Source: an uncultured Eubacteriales bacterium
GTDB lineage: Bacteria; Bacillota; Clostridia; Christensenellales; Borkfalkiaceae
Length of the DNA: 21,808 nt
Direction of reading: 5' to 3'
NCBI GenBank assembly: GCA_949745625.1
Contig: CATJZR010000128.1
Location: 1-21,808, forward strand
Shown here: piece by piece, positions 6,559 to 13,529 of the stretch
Layout: the number at the start of each line of letters is the position of its first letter
Numbering within the stretch: position 1 is the stretch's first letter
The notes under the pieces: model-generated
Databases searched by the model: none
Told to the model about the DNA's origin: nothing
Seen by the model: only the letters and a program-made list of their open reading frames with translations
Program-made: the position numbers and the translations under genes

Positions 6559-7443
6559 ATGGCAGAAGAGCGTCTAATTGACGACGACAAGGACAGAAAA
6601 TACCGTATCCGTAAAAACGAGAACGGAGAGGAAGAGCTGGTCGTAATCGACGACGTTGAGGAAGAGGAGGATTTTCCCGTCTACGGCGTCGTTACCGACG
6701 AGGACGAACAGCTTTCCGAAGAGGAGCTTGCCTTAAAGCATGCAGAACGCAGGCAGAATATGCAGCGCAAGGCAGAGGAATTAAAGGCTTCCGCAATCGA
6801 AAAGCTTGCCGCAGGCGACTTCGAAGGCGCGCAGTACGCGCTCAGTCAGGCAGCGGAGCTGACTGAGTACGACGGCGAGCTGTATTATCTGCAATTAAAA
6901 GCGTATTCGCGCAATATGAGCAATTTTCTGGATTTGCAGAAGTGTGTAGACGCCGCCTGCGGCGTGCTTGAGTATACTGGCGAGGAACAGAAGGAAGAGC
7001 TCAATTTTGCGTCTGGTCCGCTTAAAGAGCGTATTTCCGAATTCGAGGCAAAGTGTGCCGAGCTGTCCGAACAAAACGAGGCGGGCAAGGCTGAGCGGCG
7101 GGCGCCGTTCGCCGCGAAAAGAAAGCGCGCGCTTACGTTTTTTGCGGGGGCGGCGGTTCCTTTTGTCGCGCTTTTCGTGCTTGCAATCGTATTTGCGTCT
7201 ATGATGTTTGCGGATAAGGACGGTCTGTTCATAATTCTGACTATTGCTTTTACCGTAGCGGCGGTAATTTCGCTGTTTGTAGCGCTATTCGCGTTTACGC
7301 GCTTCCACGACGCAAACCGCAAGGTCAAGCTTAACGAAAACGACGCTTCCACAAAGGTCGGCAGAGAGCTTATCTCGTGCCGCGAAGAGCTTGAAAATCT
7401 TAAAAAAATTTATTCGTCTTTCAGCAATGATATATCTCGATAA
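6559..7443 (+). CDS. Hypothetical protein with acidic N-terminus and two membrane helices (294 aa)
   Basis: Not recognised. Residues 1-60 are acidic and probably disordered. Residues about 60-175 are helical and charged, with a TPR-like stretch (AAGDFEGAQYALSQAAELTE, then YYLQLKAYSRN). Two closely spaced membrane helices follow at about 190-217 (FFAGAAVPFVALFVLAIVFA) and 223-250 (LFIILTIAFTVAAVISLFVA). A basic/helical C-terminal tail of about 45 residues ends the protein. No signal peptide; both ends are probably cytosolic. AGGTG (6549-6553) supports ATG 6559, three bases after the ispE stop, and the 3' end overlaps the cysteine desulfurase start by 17 bases, so the genes are co-transcribed. 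Similar TPR-plus-two-helix proteins occur in Bacillota without known function. Confidence 0.75.
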   Translation: MAEERLIDDDKDRKYRIRKNENGEEELVVIDDVEEEEDFPVYGVVTDEDEQLSEEELALKHAERRQNMQRKAEELKASAIEKLAAGDFEGAQYALSQAAELTEYDGELYYLQLKAYSRNMSNFLDLQKCVDAACGVLEYTGEEQKEELNFASGPLKERISEFEAKCAELSEQNEAGKAERRAPFAAKRKRALTFFAGAAVPFVALFVLAIVFASMMFADKDGLFIILTIAFTVAAVISLFVALFAFTRFHDANRKVKLNENDASTKVGRELISCREELENLKKIYSSFSNDISR

Positions 7444-8554
7444 CGCTTCGACAACCCCGCTTGACCGCGGGGTTTTGGAAAAAATGATGCCGTATCTCAC
7501 GGCAAGCTTTGCGAATCCCGACTCGCAGCACGGCGCGGGCAGGGAAGCGGCGCTCGCGGTTTTAGACGCGCGCGATACGCTTTGCAAAATTATCGGCTGC
7601 AAATCTGAAAATCTGTTTTTCGTTTCGGGTGGAACCGAGGCGGGCAACTGGGCGGTAAAGGGCGCGGTTGCCGCGCAGTCGGACGGGGGCAGACACATTG
7701 TTGTTTCCGCAATCGAGCACCCCGCGCTGATAGAAAGCGCGCTTGATTTGCGCAAATTCGGCTATGAGGTAACTTTCGTAAATCCCGACGCGGACGGCGT
7801 AATTCAGCCGTCGGCGGTTGCGGAAGCCCTGCGCGGCGATACGGCAATATGCGCGGTAATGCACGCAAATAACGAAACGGGCGTAATTCAGCCCGTAGAA
7901 GAAATCGGCGCATTATGCAAAAAAGCGGGTGTATTCTATTACTGCGACTGCGTGCAGACAGCGGGTGTGCTGCCCTTTCCTATCGGGCACTGCGACGCGC
8001 TGGGCATGTCTGCGCATAAGTTTTACGGTCCCAAGGGCGTCGGCGCTATATATATTTCACCGACGGCAAAAATAAGCCGCCTTATTTCGGGCGGCAAGCA
8101 AGAGCGCGGACTGCGCGCCGGCACTACGTTCGTTGCCGGAGCGGTCGGCTGCGCGGCGGCGCTGGAAGGCGCGGTAAAATCTGCGGCGGAAAACAACGCC
8201 GCGGTTTCGGCTATGCGTTCTTCATTCGAAGAAAGGGTACTTCGTGAAATAGACGGAGTGAGCGTCAACGGCGGCGGCGTGCGCTTGCCCGCACATTCCA
8301 ACCTTTCGTTCGACGGCTGTAACGGCGAGAATATCCTTTTCCTTCTCGATATGAAGGGCATTGCGGTTTCTACCGGTTCGGCATGCTCGGCGGGAGCGGT
8401 GAAGGAATCGCATGTGTTGAAGGCTATGGGGCTTGATGACTCGCGCGTAAGGTCGGCGGTACGGTTTACATTCGGAAAATACAACACCTTGAAAGAGGTC
8501 GACGAGGTCGTTGCGGTGTTGAAGTCTGCGGTTGCCCAAATACGCCGTTGTTAA
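7427..8554 (+). CDS. Cysteine desulfurase, NifS/IscS family (375 aa)
   Basis: A class-V aminotransferase-fold PLP enzyme that removes sulfur from L-cysteine as an enzyme persulfide for Fe-S clusters or tRNA thiolation. It begins with the canonical MIYLDNASTTPLD. It contains HANNETGVIQPVEEIG, the PLP lysine K198 in SAHKFYGPKG, and the mobile-loop catalytic cysteine C320 in STGSACSAGAVKESHVL. This short-loop SGSAC pattern is the group I (IscS/NifS) type. Start is ATG 7427: the in-frame TTG at 7391 would add 12 residues foreign to the family. The start overlaps the preceding gene by 17 bases, suggesting translational coupling. No thiI, iscU or mnmA partner is in the window, so the sulfur acceptor is unknown. 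No clear terminator follows before the next promoter. Confidence 0.93.
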   Translation: MIYLDNASTTPLDRGVLEKMMPYLTASFANPDSQHGAGREAALAVLDARDTLCKIIGCKSENLFFVSGGTEAGNWAVKGAVAAQSDGGRHIVVSAIEHPALIESALDLRKFGYEVTFVNPDADGVIQPSAVAEALRGDTAICAVMHANNETGVIQPVEEIGALCKKAGVFYYCDCVQTAGVLPFPIGHCDALGMSAHKFYGPKGVGAIYISPTAKISRLISGGKQERGLRAGTTFVAGAVGCAAALEGAVKSAAENNAAVSAMRSSFEERVLREIDGVSVNGGGVRLPAHSNLSFDGCNGENILFLLDMKGIAVSTGSACSAGAVKESHVLKAMGLDDSRVRSAVRFTFGKYNTLKEVDEVVAVLKSAVAQIRRC

Positions 8555-8617
8555 AAAGTTTCAAATTTTGTGACGTAAAATATTATTGCGAAATTATAAA
8601 AATTTTTTTTCAAATAA

Positions 8618-8646
8618 TTTACTTTTGTATTTTAAGCCGTTATAAT
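8618..8646 (+). promoter_or_regulatory. SigA-type promoter of a candidate small RNA
   Basis: TTTACT (8618-8623), a 17-bp spacer and TATAAT (8641-8646). It lies in an AT-rich region after the cysteine desulfurase stop and points at a plus-strand segment with no protein gene. The -35 box is identical to that of metG. Confidence 0.75.
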
Positions 8647-8652
8647 AATACA

Positions 8653-8752
8653 TGTAAACAAGGTTAACGCCTTGCTTGAAACAGCTCATCATTTTCCCCC
8701 TTATCATTGAGGCGGCGCGAACTCAGGTTCGCGCCGCCTCTACATTATTTTG
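8653..8752 (+). ncRNA. Candidate small regulatory RNA (~100 nt)
   Basis: The segment between the promoter at 8618-8646 and a strong terminator has no credible ORF; the longest is a 12-codon TTG frame. Predicted layout: a short 5' hairpin with CAAGG (8659-8663) pairing CCTTG (8670-8674) around a 6-base loop; a pyrimidine-rich single-stranded region of about 30 nt containing UUUUCCCCC (8692-8700) flanked by UCAUCA and UUAUCAUU; then the terminator stem. C-rich unpaired regions that can pair with Shine-Dalgarno sequences are typical of Gram-positive sRNAs such as RsaE/RoxS and CsfG. That function is inference. The spmB coding region ends at 8740 on the other strand, so the 3' end overlaps it by a few bases and antisense contact is limited. 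Confidence 0.6.
8709..8752 (+). terminator. Strong hairpin terminator of the candidate small RNA
   Basis: A perfect 13-bp stem, GAGGCGGCGCGAA (8709-8721) with TTCGCGCCGCCTC (8728-8740), and a 6-base loop. It is followed on the plus strand by TACATTATTTTG. On the minus strand the sequence beyond the stem is purine-rich with no T-run, so it acts mainly for plus-strand transcription although it also abuts the spmB stop. Confidence 0.8.
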
Positions 8753-9243
8753 CATATCAGACAGGCAAGGATTGTCGAAACAAGCGTGGCTGCAAGTACG
8801 CAGACGATAGGAAGCGCAAGTTTTTTTACTTTAAGCCCAGCGAAGTATACCGCGGAAATATAGAACACCGTTTCGGACGAGCCGAAGCACACGCACGCGC
8901 ACCGCGCCACGTAGCTGTCCGCGCCGTAGGCTTCGATAATTCGGCTGAGGTACGCAAGCGAGCCGCTGCCAGAAAACGGCTTTATAAGCACTAACTTAGT
9001 CAGCTCTTCGGGTATTCCCAAAAATCCGAACACTGGCGAAAGCCACCTGGTCAAAAGGTCGGAAAGCCCCGACCTTTCAAATAGTTCGCACATCATGAAC
9101 ACGGCAGCAAGACAGGGAAGAAGCGAAACGGTAAATTTAAACGCCTCGGTTATGCCGTCGGTAAAGCTTTCGTAAATGTTAACCTTTTTTATCGCCGAAA
9201 ACGTAAATACGGCGATAAAAATTACCGGTACTATCAGCGCCAT
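8740..9243 (-). CDS. spmB: Spore maturation protein B (167 aa)
   Basis: An integral membrane protein of the SpmB family with the nucleoside-recognition 'Gate' fold. It is needed together with SpmA for full dehydration of the spore core and heat resistance in B. subtilis and Clostridium perfringens. Visible features are hydrophobic segments at about 1-20, 37-52 and 130-165, and the family block FERSGLSDLLTRWLSPVFGF with GSGSLAYLSRIIEAYGAD and CVCFGSSETVFY. GGGGA, eight bases before the ATG and within the end of spmA, supports the start. The first codons overlap the spmA 3' end by 10 bases, so translation is probably coupled. The TAG stop sits at the edge of the plus-strand sRNA terminator. The usual third partner (dacB/dacF) is not next to it. 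Confidence 0.92.
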   Translation of the reverse strand: MALIVPVIFIAVFTFSAIKKVNIYESFTDGITEAFKFTVSLLPCLAAVFMMCELFERSGLSDLLTRWLSPVFGFLGIPEELTKLVLIKPFSGSGSLAYLSRIIEAYGADSYVARCACVCFGSSETVFYISAVYFAGLKVKKLALPIVCVLAATLVSTILACLICKIM

Positions 9244-9785
9244 AGCTTATTCCCCGCAATAAACAACCCCGCGGCAAGCAGTGTAGAAACCGCGGTGCAT
9301 ATAAGGGATGGCAGAAATATATCGGCTGCAGAAACGCTTCCAGCGCCTGCGCGCATGGCGATAACCGTCGTAGGAAGTATCTGAACGGACGTTGCGTTTA
9401 TCACGAACAGCAGTTTTTGCGCGTAGGAATTACTCTCCTTTTCAAGTTCGCCTATGGCTTTCACGGCGTAGGGCGTTGCCGCCCCGCCCAGTCCGAGAAG
9501 GTTGCACGATATATTCATGGCAAGACTCTCGGTCGCTGCCTCGCTGTCCGTTCTGAAAATTTTTTTTGCGGCGGGGCGCAACGCGCGCGCCGCGCCGCGA
9601 GATATTCCGGACCGCTCGCAAAGCTTTGAAAGTCCCATCCATACGGCGTATATGGTAAACAGCGTCAGCGCGGTTTTTACGGCGCTTTCGCCGCCCTGCA
9701 TAAGCGCGGGTAGAAAGTCCTGCGGGGCGCATATCGCAAGCGCTACCATAGAAGAGATAAAAACGGCGGTAAAAATCACGTTCAT
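9234..9785 (-). CDS. spmA: Spore maturation protein A (183 aa; longer start possible at 9839)
   Basis: A SpmA-family polytopic membrane protein, partner of SpmB in spore core dehydration. It has an N-terminal helix MNVIFTAVFISSMVALAI, then TIYAVWMGLSKLCERSGISR, the conserved NISCNLLGLGGAATPYAVKA, and ATSVQILPTTVIAMRAGAGS. I start at ATG 9783-9785 because B. subtilis SpmA begins at the equivalent hydrophobic helix. An in-frame ATG at 9837-9839 would add 18 basic/Cys-containing residues. Neither start has a Shine-Dalgarno sequence. The gene is divergent from metG with only 77 bases between start codons. A CATAGTCT on the minus strand (9865-9858) matches the SigE -10 pattern CATANNNT but has no convincing -35, so control by SigE is only possible. 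Confidence 0.9.
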   Translation of the reverse strand: MNVIFTAVFISSMVALAICAPQDFLPALMQGGESAVKTALTLFTIYAVWMGLSKLCERSGISRGAARALRPAAKKIFRTDSEAATESLAMNISCNLLGLGGAATPYAVKAIGELEKESNSYAQKLLFVINATSVQILPTTVIAMRAGAGSVSAADIFLPSLICTAVSTLLAAGLFIAGNKLWR

Positions 9786-9827
9786 ATAATATTTTACTTT
9801 TCGCAAACGAAAGCAATGACAATTTAT

Positions 9828-9856
9828 TTTACTTTGCATTTTTAATTTGGTATAAT
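9828..9856 (+). promoter_or_regulatory. SigA-type promoter of metG, predicted leaderless
   Basis: TTTACT (9828-9833), a 17-bp spacer and TATAAT (9851-9856). As at ispE, exactly six bases (AAGACT) separate the -10 box from the ATG at 9863, and there is no Shine-Dalgarno sequence, so the first base of the mRNA should be the A of AUG. Confidence 0.75.
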
Positions 9857-9862
9857 AAGACT

Positions 9863-11470
9863 ATGAAAGAAAAGTTTTACATTACGACGGCAATAACTTA
9901 CGCTTCGGGCAAGCCCCATATCGGCAATACCTACGAGGCGATTTTTACCGACGCGATTGCGCGCTTTAAGCGCATGCAGGGCGAGGACGTGTTCTTTATG
10001 ACGGGCACGGACGAGCACGGACTTAAGGTCGAGCAGAAGGCGGCGGAGGCGGGACTTTCACCCAAGGAATTCGTAGACGGCGCGGCAGACGTCATAAAGG
10101 GAATTTGGGACAAAATGAACGTGTCGTACGATAAATTCATACGTACGACCGACCCCGAGCATATTGCCTGCGTTCAGAAAATATTTAAGAGATTTTACGA
10201 TAAAGGCGATATTTACAAGTCGTCTTACGAGGGAATGTACTGCACACCGTGCGAAAGTTTCTGGACGGAGAGCCAGCTTGTAAACGGCAAATGTCCCGAC
10301 TGCGGGCGCGAGGTGAAGCCCGCCAAGGAAGATGCGTACTTTTTCAGAATGAGCAAGTACGCGGAAAAGCTTGTTTTGCACATCATTTCCCACCCGAAGT
10401 TTATATGCCCCGTATCACGCAAGAACGAAATGATGAATAACTTTCTTCTTGCTGGCGAGTGCGTCGGTAAAACCGACCTCGAGCTTTTTAAGGCAATGGG
10501 CAATGGTACGCTTAAATCCAAATTGCAGGATTTGTGCGTTTCGCGTTCCACTTTTAAGTGGGGTATACCCGTAGATTTTGACGAGGGTCACGTCGTTTAC
10601 GTATGGCTTGACGCGCTAGTAAACTACATTTCGGGCATAGGATACTACCCCGGACGTCCGATGGCGGAGTTTAAGAAATTCTGGCCTGCCGACGTACAGG
10701 TGCTTGGAAAGGACGTGCTGCGTTTCCATATAATATACTGGCCCATATTCTTAATGGCACTTGGTTTGAAGCCGCCCGAATGTGTATACGGACACGCGTG
10801 GTTGCTTCAAGGAAGCGACAAAATGTCTAAGTCAAAGGGCAACGTAATTTACGCGGACGAGCTTGCCGATAAGGTCGGCGTGGATGCGGTAAGATATTTC
10901 GTACTGCGCGAAATGCCATACGCCGACGACGGCAACATTACGCACGAGCTCGTTTGCGAGCGGTATAATTCCGACCTTGCCAACGTGCTTGGCAACCTAG
11001 TTAAGCGCACCGTTTCGATGACAAACCAGTACCTTGGCGGCGTTGCTGCAAAGACGGGAGTTCGGGAAGAGCCCGACGGAGATTTCGAGGCGGTTATACG
11101 CCGGACCTATGCAAGCGTTGCGGCAAAAATGAACGAGTTGAAGGTTGCGGAAGCGCTCGACGCGTTGTGGTCGCTGTTCAGGCGTGCGAATAAGTATATC
11201 GACGAAACGACACCGTGGCTGCTTGCAAAGGACGTAAGCAAGCGGGGCAGGCTTTCCGAGGTGCTGTACAATCTTTTGTACGCACTTGATACTGGTGCAA
11301 ATATTTTAAGTGCGTTTATGCCTGATACCGCAAAGAGTATTCTCGGTGAAATAGGCGCGTCTGTGCGCAAGGCAAATGATGCCGACCCCGTTGCGTCGTA
11401 TACGGTTACGGCAACGCCCGCTACGCTGTTCGGTAGAATAAAGTACGAGGATATATGCGGCGAAGCGTGA
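9863..11470 (+). CDS. metG: Methionyl-tRNA synthetase, short form (535 aa)
   Basis: A class I aminoacyl-tRNA synthetase that charges tRNA-Met. The HIGH motif is H19-I-G-N in GKPHIGNTYE, and the KMSKS loop is K320-M-S-K-S. The zinc knuckle has C127/C130 and C144/C147 (CTPC...CPDC). The anticodon-binding domain includes 'YNSDLANVLGNLVKRTVSMTNQY' and 'DETTPWLLAKD'. The protein ends just after the linker phrase LFGRIKYED, where many Bacillota MetG proteins (about 650 aa in B. subtilis) continue into a tRNA-binding OB domain; here that domain is absent. A separately encoded tRNA-binding protein may substitute. The gene has a leaderless-type promoter, and its last 16 bases overlap the start of tatD. 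Confidence 0.95.
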   Translation: MKEKFYITTAITYASGKPHIGNTYEAIFTDAIARFKRMQGEDVFFMTGTDEHGLKVEQKAAEAGLSPKEFVDGAADVIKGIWDKMNVSYDKFIRTTDPEHIACVQKIFKRFYDKGDIYKSSYEGMYCTPCESFWTESQLVNGKCPDCGREVKPAKEDAYFFRMSKYAEKLVLHIISHPKFICPVSRKNEMMNNFLLAGECVGKTDLELFKAMGNGTLKSKLQDLCVSRSTFKWGIPVDFDEGHVVYVWLDALVNYISGIGYYPGRPMAEFKKFWPADVQVLGKDVLRFHIIYWPIFLMALGLKPPECVYGHAWLLQGSDKMSKSKGNVIYADELADKVGVDAVRYFVLREMPYADDGNITHELVCERYNSDLANVLGNLVKRTVSMTNQYLGGVAAKTGVREEPDGDFEAVIRRTYASVAAKMNELKVAEALDALWSLFRRANKYIDETTPWLLAKDVSKRGRLSEVLYNLLYALDTGANILSAFMPDTAKSILGEIGASVRKANDADPVASYTVTATPATLFGRIKYEDICGEA

Positions 11471-12243
11471 GCTATATAGACGTGCACTGCCACCTGAACG
11501 GCGAGGACTACGGACCCGTCGACGTGCTTATCGCGGACATTCAGGCGGCGGGCATTAAAAAGATAATTTCCGTCGGCTTCGATTTGCCATCGTCTGAGTA
11601 TTGCGCGAAGCTTTCGGAAATCTACCCGTGCGTATATTTTACGGCGGGCTTTCACCCCACGGAGCTCGGTGCCTACCGCGACGGCGATTTGGCAAAAATC
11701 GAAGAGCTTACCCATAAAGCCAAGTGTGTTGCAATCGGAGAAATCGGACTGGACTATCATTACCCTGACACAGACCGGGCAAAGCAACTGCGCGTTTTTA
11801 CGGCGCAGTTAGAGCTTGCAAAAAGACTGGGTATGCCCGTGCAGATACACTCGCGCGACAGCGCGGAAGATTTGCTTTGCGTTCTCAAAGAGCACGCGCG
11901 CGGGCTTAAAATTATGCTGCATTGCTATTCACATTCCGTGGAAACAGCAAAGGAGCTTGAAGAGCTTGGCGCATATTTCTCGTTTGGCGGTACCAGCACG
12001 TACTCGGGCAGCAAAAAGGCGCGCGCAACTATTGCAGCGCTTCCGCTCGGCAGAATTATGACCGAAACCGACAGTCCCTACCTGCCGCCGAGGTCTATGG
12101 CGGGCGTATTCCCCAACACTCCGAAAAGCATACCCGAAATTTTGGCAAACACAGCCCAAATAAAGGGAATAAGCGTGGAAGATGCAGCTGCTTCGGTGTG
12201 GGATACGGCGCATACATTTTTCGAGAAGTTAAAAAATCGATAA
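11455..12243 (+). CDS. tatD: TatD family metal-dependent DNase (262 aa)
   Basis: A TIM-barrel metal-dependent hydrolase of the TatD family (3'-5' exonuclease/DNA repair in Escherichia coli; cytoplasmic). Metal ligands are visible in order: H11-x-H13 (DVHCHL), E in VAIGEIGLDYHY, H in VQIHSRDS, H in LHCYSHS and D in TETDSPYLPPR. Length is typical (about 255-265 aa). ATG 11455 is preferred: GAGG at 11447-11450 precedes it with a short 4-base gap. GTG 11467, overlapping the metG stop as GTGA, would give an N-terminus closer to the family norm but is 16 bases from that site. The metG-tatD order, with ksgA further on, is the common Bacillota arrangement; here an SPFH gene sits where rnmV often lies. 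Confidence 0.93.
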   Translation: MRRSVSYIDVHCHLNGEDYGPVDVLIADIQAAGIKKIISVGFDLPSSEYCAKLSEIYPCVYFTAGFHPTELGAYRDGDLAKIEELTHKAKCVAIGEIGLDYHYPDTDRAKQLRVFTAQLELAKRLGMPVQIHSRDSAEDLLCVLKEHARGLKIMLHCYSHSVETAKELEELGAYFSFGGTSTYSGSKKARATIAALPLGRIMTETDSPYLPPRSMAGVFPNTPKSIPEILANTAQIKGISVEDAAASVWDTAHTFFEKLKNR

Positions 12244-12260
12244 AAATATACTGATTTTGC

Positions 12261-12289
12261 TTGACAAAATTAATTTAACATGCTATCAT
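12261..12289 (+). promoter_or_regulatory. SigA-type promoter of the SPFH transcription unit
   Basis: A perfect TTGACA (12261-12266), a 17-bp spacer and TATCAT (12284-12289), preceded by TGC, an extended -10 element. The expected +1 is near 12296, just before the structured leader, and about 180 nt upstream of the start codon at 12477. Confidence 0.85.
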
Positions 12290-12300
12290 AATATTACAAT

Positions 12301-12401
12301 CAAAGAGGGAGTAATTTGCGTCAGTCGCAGTAAAGCGACAAAACGTAGCTTACCGTCAGTACAGCGGTTCGCCGCTCGGGAAGTTTTAAAAAATGAGACT
12401 C
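12301..12401 (+). promoter_or_regulatory. yybP-ykoY-like (Mn2+) riboswitch aptamer candidate
   Basis: The leader contains the landmarks of the yybP-ykoY manganese aptamer in the right order. The 5' strand is GAGGGAGTAAT (12305-12315; family GGGGAGUAGC). A P2 hairpin GTCGC/GCGAC follows (12324-12339). A P3 arm has the loop motif CCGTCAGTAC (12353-12362; family CGUCA) capped by GCGG-TTCG-CCGC and followed by TCGGG. The 3' strand is ATGAGACTC (12393-12401; family GCGAGACC). The AT of GTA-AT can pair with AT-GAGA, replacing the usual GC/GC, and GAG (12305-12307) pairs CTC (12399-12401) as a short P1. The 3' strand is shared with the terminator stem, so ligand binding that holds P1 would block termination (an ON switch). 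P1 is weak and P4 is missing; the match is by eye. Confidence 0.6.
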
Positions 12402-12444
12402 GTAGCTATGCCTTACGGTATGGGTACGGGTTTTTTGCTTTCTT
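12397..12444 (+). terminator. Intrinsic terminator (attenuator) in the SPFH leader
   Basis: A long stem pairs 12397-12404 with 12425-12432 and 12406-12412 with 12417-12423 around a TTAC loop, with one internal mismatch and a few G-T pairs. A run of six T then TTTCTT follows. It lies about 35 nt upstream of the start codon, so expression of the downstream gene requires readthrough. Confidence 0.8.
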
Positions 12445-12476
12445 ATAGATTGAATAAATTTTTTAGAGGTATTTTT

Positions 12477-13523
12477 ATGATTTATGCTTTCCTTACTGCA
12501 ATTTGCTGCATCGCTTTAATGGGAGCGGGCGCAGCAATGGCAACCTACGGTTATTTCCGTAAAAGACGCGGCGGCAAAAGGGTTATCCCCCTCGCAATTC
12601 CTGCGGCAATGTTCGCTGTCGGGCTTGTGCTGGTTATTCTCATTCCCGGCTCATTCCACACCGTCGACGCAGGCACGGTCGCCGTTGTCAAAAAAATGGG
12701 TGTAATTTCCGATGTCGAAACGCCGGGCACCTACTTTGATTTCTGGCTGACGCACAAGTACGAAAAGTACGACAGCAAGGTTCAGCAGGTTGAAATTAAT
12801 ATGGATGCCTATACGTCCGACGCACAGTCCATGGATATTTCCATGGTAGTTCAGTTCCAGATAAGGCAGGATAAGGTTGAGGATATTGCTCTTAACTACG
12901 GCGGTCTCGAAGCGCTTACCAACAGAATACAGAGCGTCGCTATCGAGCGTACCAAGGCTACCCTTTCCCAGTATCAGGCGGAAAAGCTTATCGAGGAAAG
13001 AAACGCAATTTCGCCCAAGGTCGAGGAAGTTATTTCCGAGGCGATAGGCGACAAATACTACGTAAATTTCAACAGCGCGGTGCTTACCGACATTACGTTC
13101 TCTGACGCGTTCGAGCAGGCTGTCGAGGCTAAAATGATGGCTCAGCAGGAAAAGCTTCAAGCGCAGTACGAAAATGAAAAGAAGAAGGAAGAGGCGGAGG
13201 CTGCGCTATACGTTGCAGAGCAGGAGGCTAAGGCTCTGCTTGCCAAAGCTCAGGCGGAGGCGGATGCGCAGGTCGCAGCTTCGGAAGCGGCTGCCCGCTC
13301 GATTATGCTAAAAAGCGTCGAGGTGGCGCGTATGCTCGGTTATACCGTTACCGAAAGCGGCACCGAGGAAATCGTCTACACTATAGTTTTCGACGAAACG
13401 CACAGCGGTGCGGACATTGCCGAATATATGAAATACATAGAGTATATGTCTAAATGGGACGGCAAGCTTCCGCAGGTCGTCGCGGGCGAAAACGGATTTA
13501 TGATAACCGTGCCTATGCAATAA
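12477..13523 (+). CDS. SPFH/prohibitin-family membrane protein (348 aa)
   Basis: A single-pass or hairpin-anchored SPFH-domain protein. Hydrophobic segments lie at residues about 1-21 and about 38-57 (VIPLAIPAAMFAVGLVLVIL). The SPFH core then begins 'FHTVDAGTVAVVKKMG' and contains a typical 'SMDISMVVQFQIRQDKVEDIA'. A long Ala/Glu/Lys coiled coil follows at about 215-280 ('AQQEKLQAQYENEKKKEEAE', 'AKAQAEADAQVAASEAAARS'). The C-terminal domain of about 65 residues is variable. SPFH proteins oligomerise into membrane microdomain scaffolds; substrate or partner unknown here. AGAGG (12464-12468) with an 8-base gap supports ATG 12477; an upstream in-frame ATG at 12393 lies inside the riboswitch-like leader and is rejected. 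Expression is probably controlled by that leader and attenuator. The gene forms its own unit, ended by a strong hairpin. Confidence 0.87.
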   Translation: MIYAFLTAICCIALMGAGAAMATYGYFRKRRGGKRVIPLAIPAAMFAVGLVLVILIPGSFHTVDAGTVAVVKKMGVISDVETPGTYFDFWLTHKYEKYDSKVQQVEINMDAYTSDAQSMDISMVVQFQIRQDKVEDIALNYGGLEALTNRIQSVAIERTKATLSQYQAEKLIEERNAISPKVEEVISEAIGDKYYVNFNSAVLTDITFSDAFEQAVEAKMMAQQEKLQAQYENEKKKEEAEAALYVAEQEAKALLAKAQAEADAQVAASEAAARSIMLKSVEVARMLGYTVTESGTEEIVYTIVFDETHSGADIAEYMKYIEYMSKWDGKLPQVVAGENGFMITVPMQ

Positions 13524-13529
13524 AAGTCG

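Noticed and set aside
8671..8709. Short TTG-initiated peptide of 12 codons (LETAHHFPPYH-like) in the small RNA region, considered as a leader peptide
   Set aside because: Weak AAGG site, no downstream plus-strand gene to attenuate, and the terminator ends the transcript. A non-coding RNA is the simpler reading.
8707..8994. Plus-strand 95-codon frame opposite spmB
   Set aside because: It begins inside the terminator hairpin and is antisense to a well-supported spmB. Arg/Tyr-rich shadow frame.
12257..12476. Two plus-strand frames (one from 12257, one from the ATG at 12393) that could encode a small protein or an extended SPFH N-terminus
   Set aside because: Both lie across the promoter, the aptamer-like leader and the attenuator hairpin. 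The AGAGG site and hydrophobic N-terminus support the ATG at 12477 instead.
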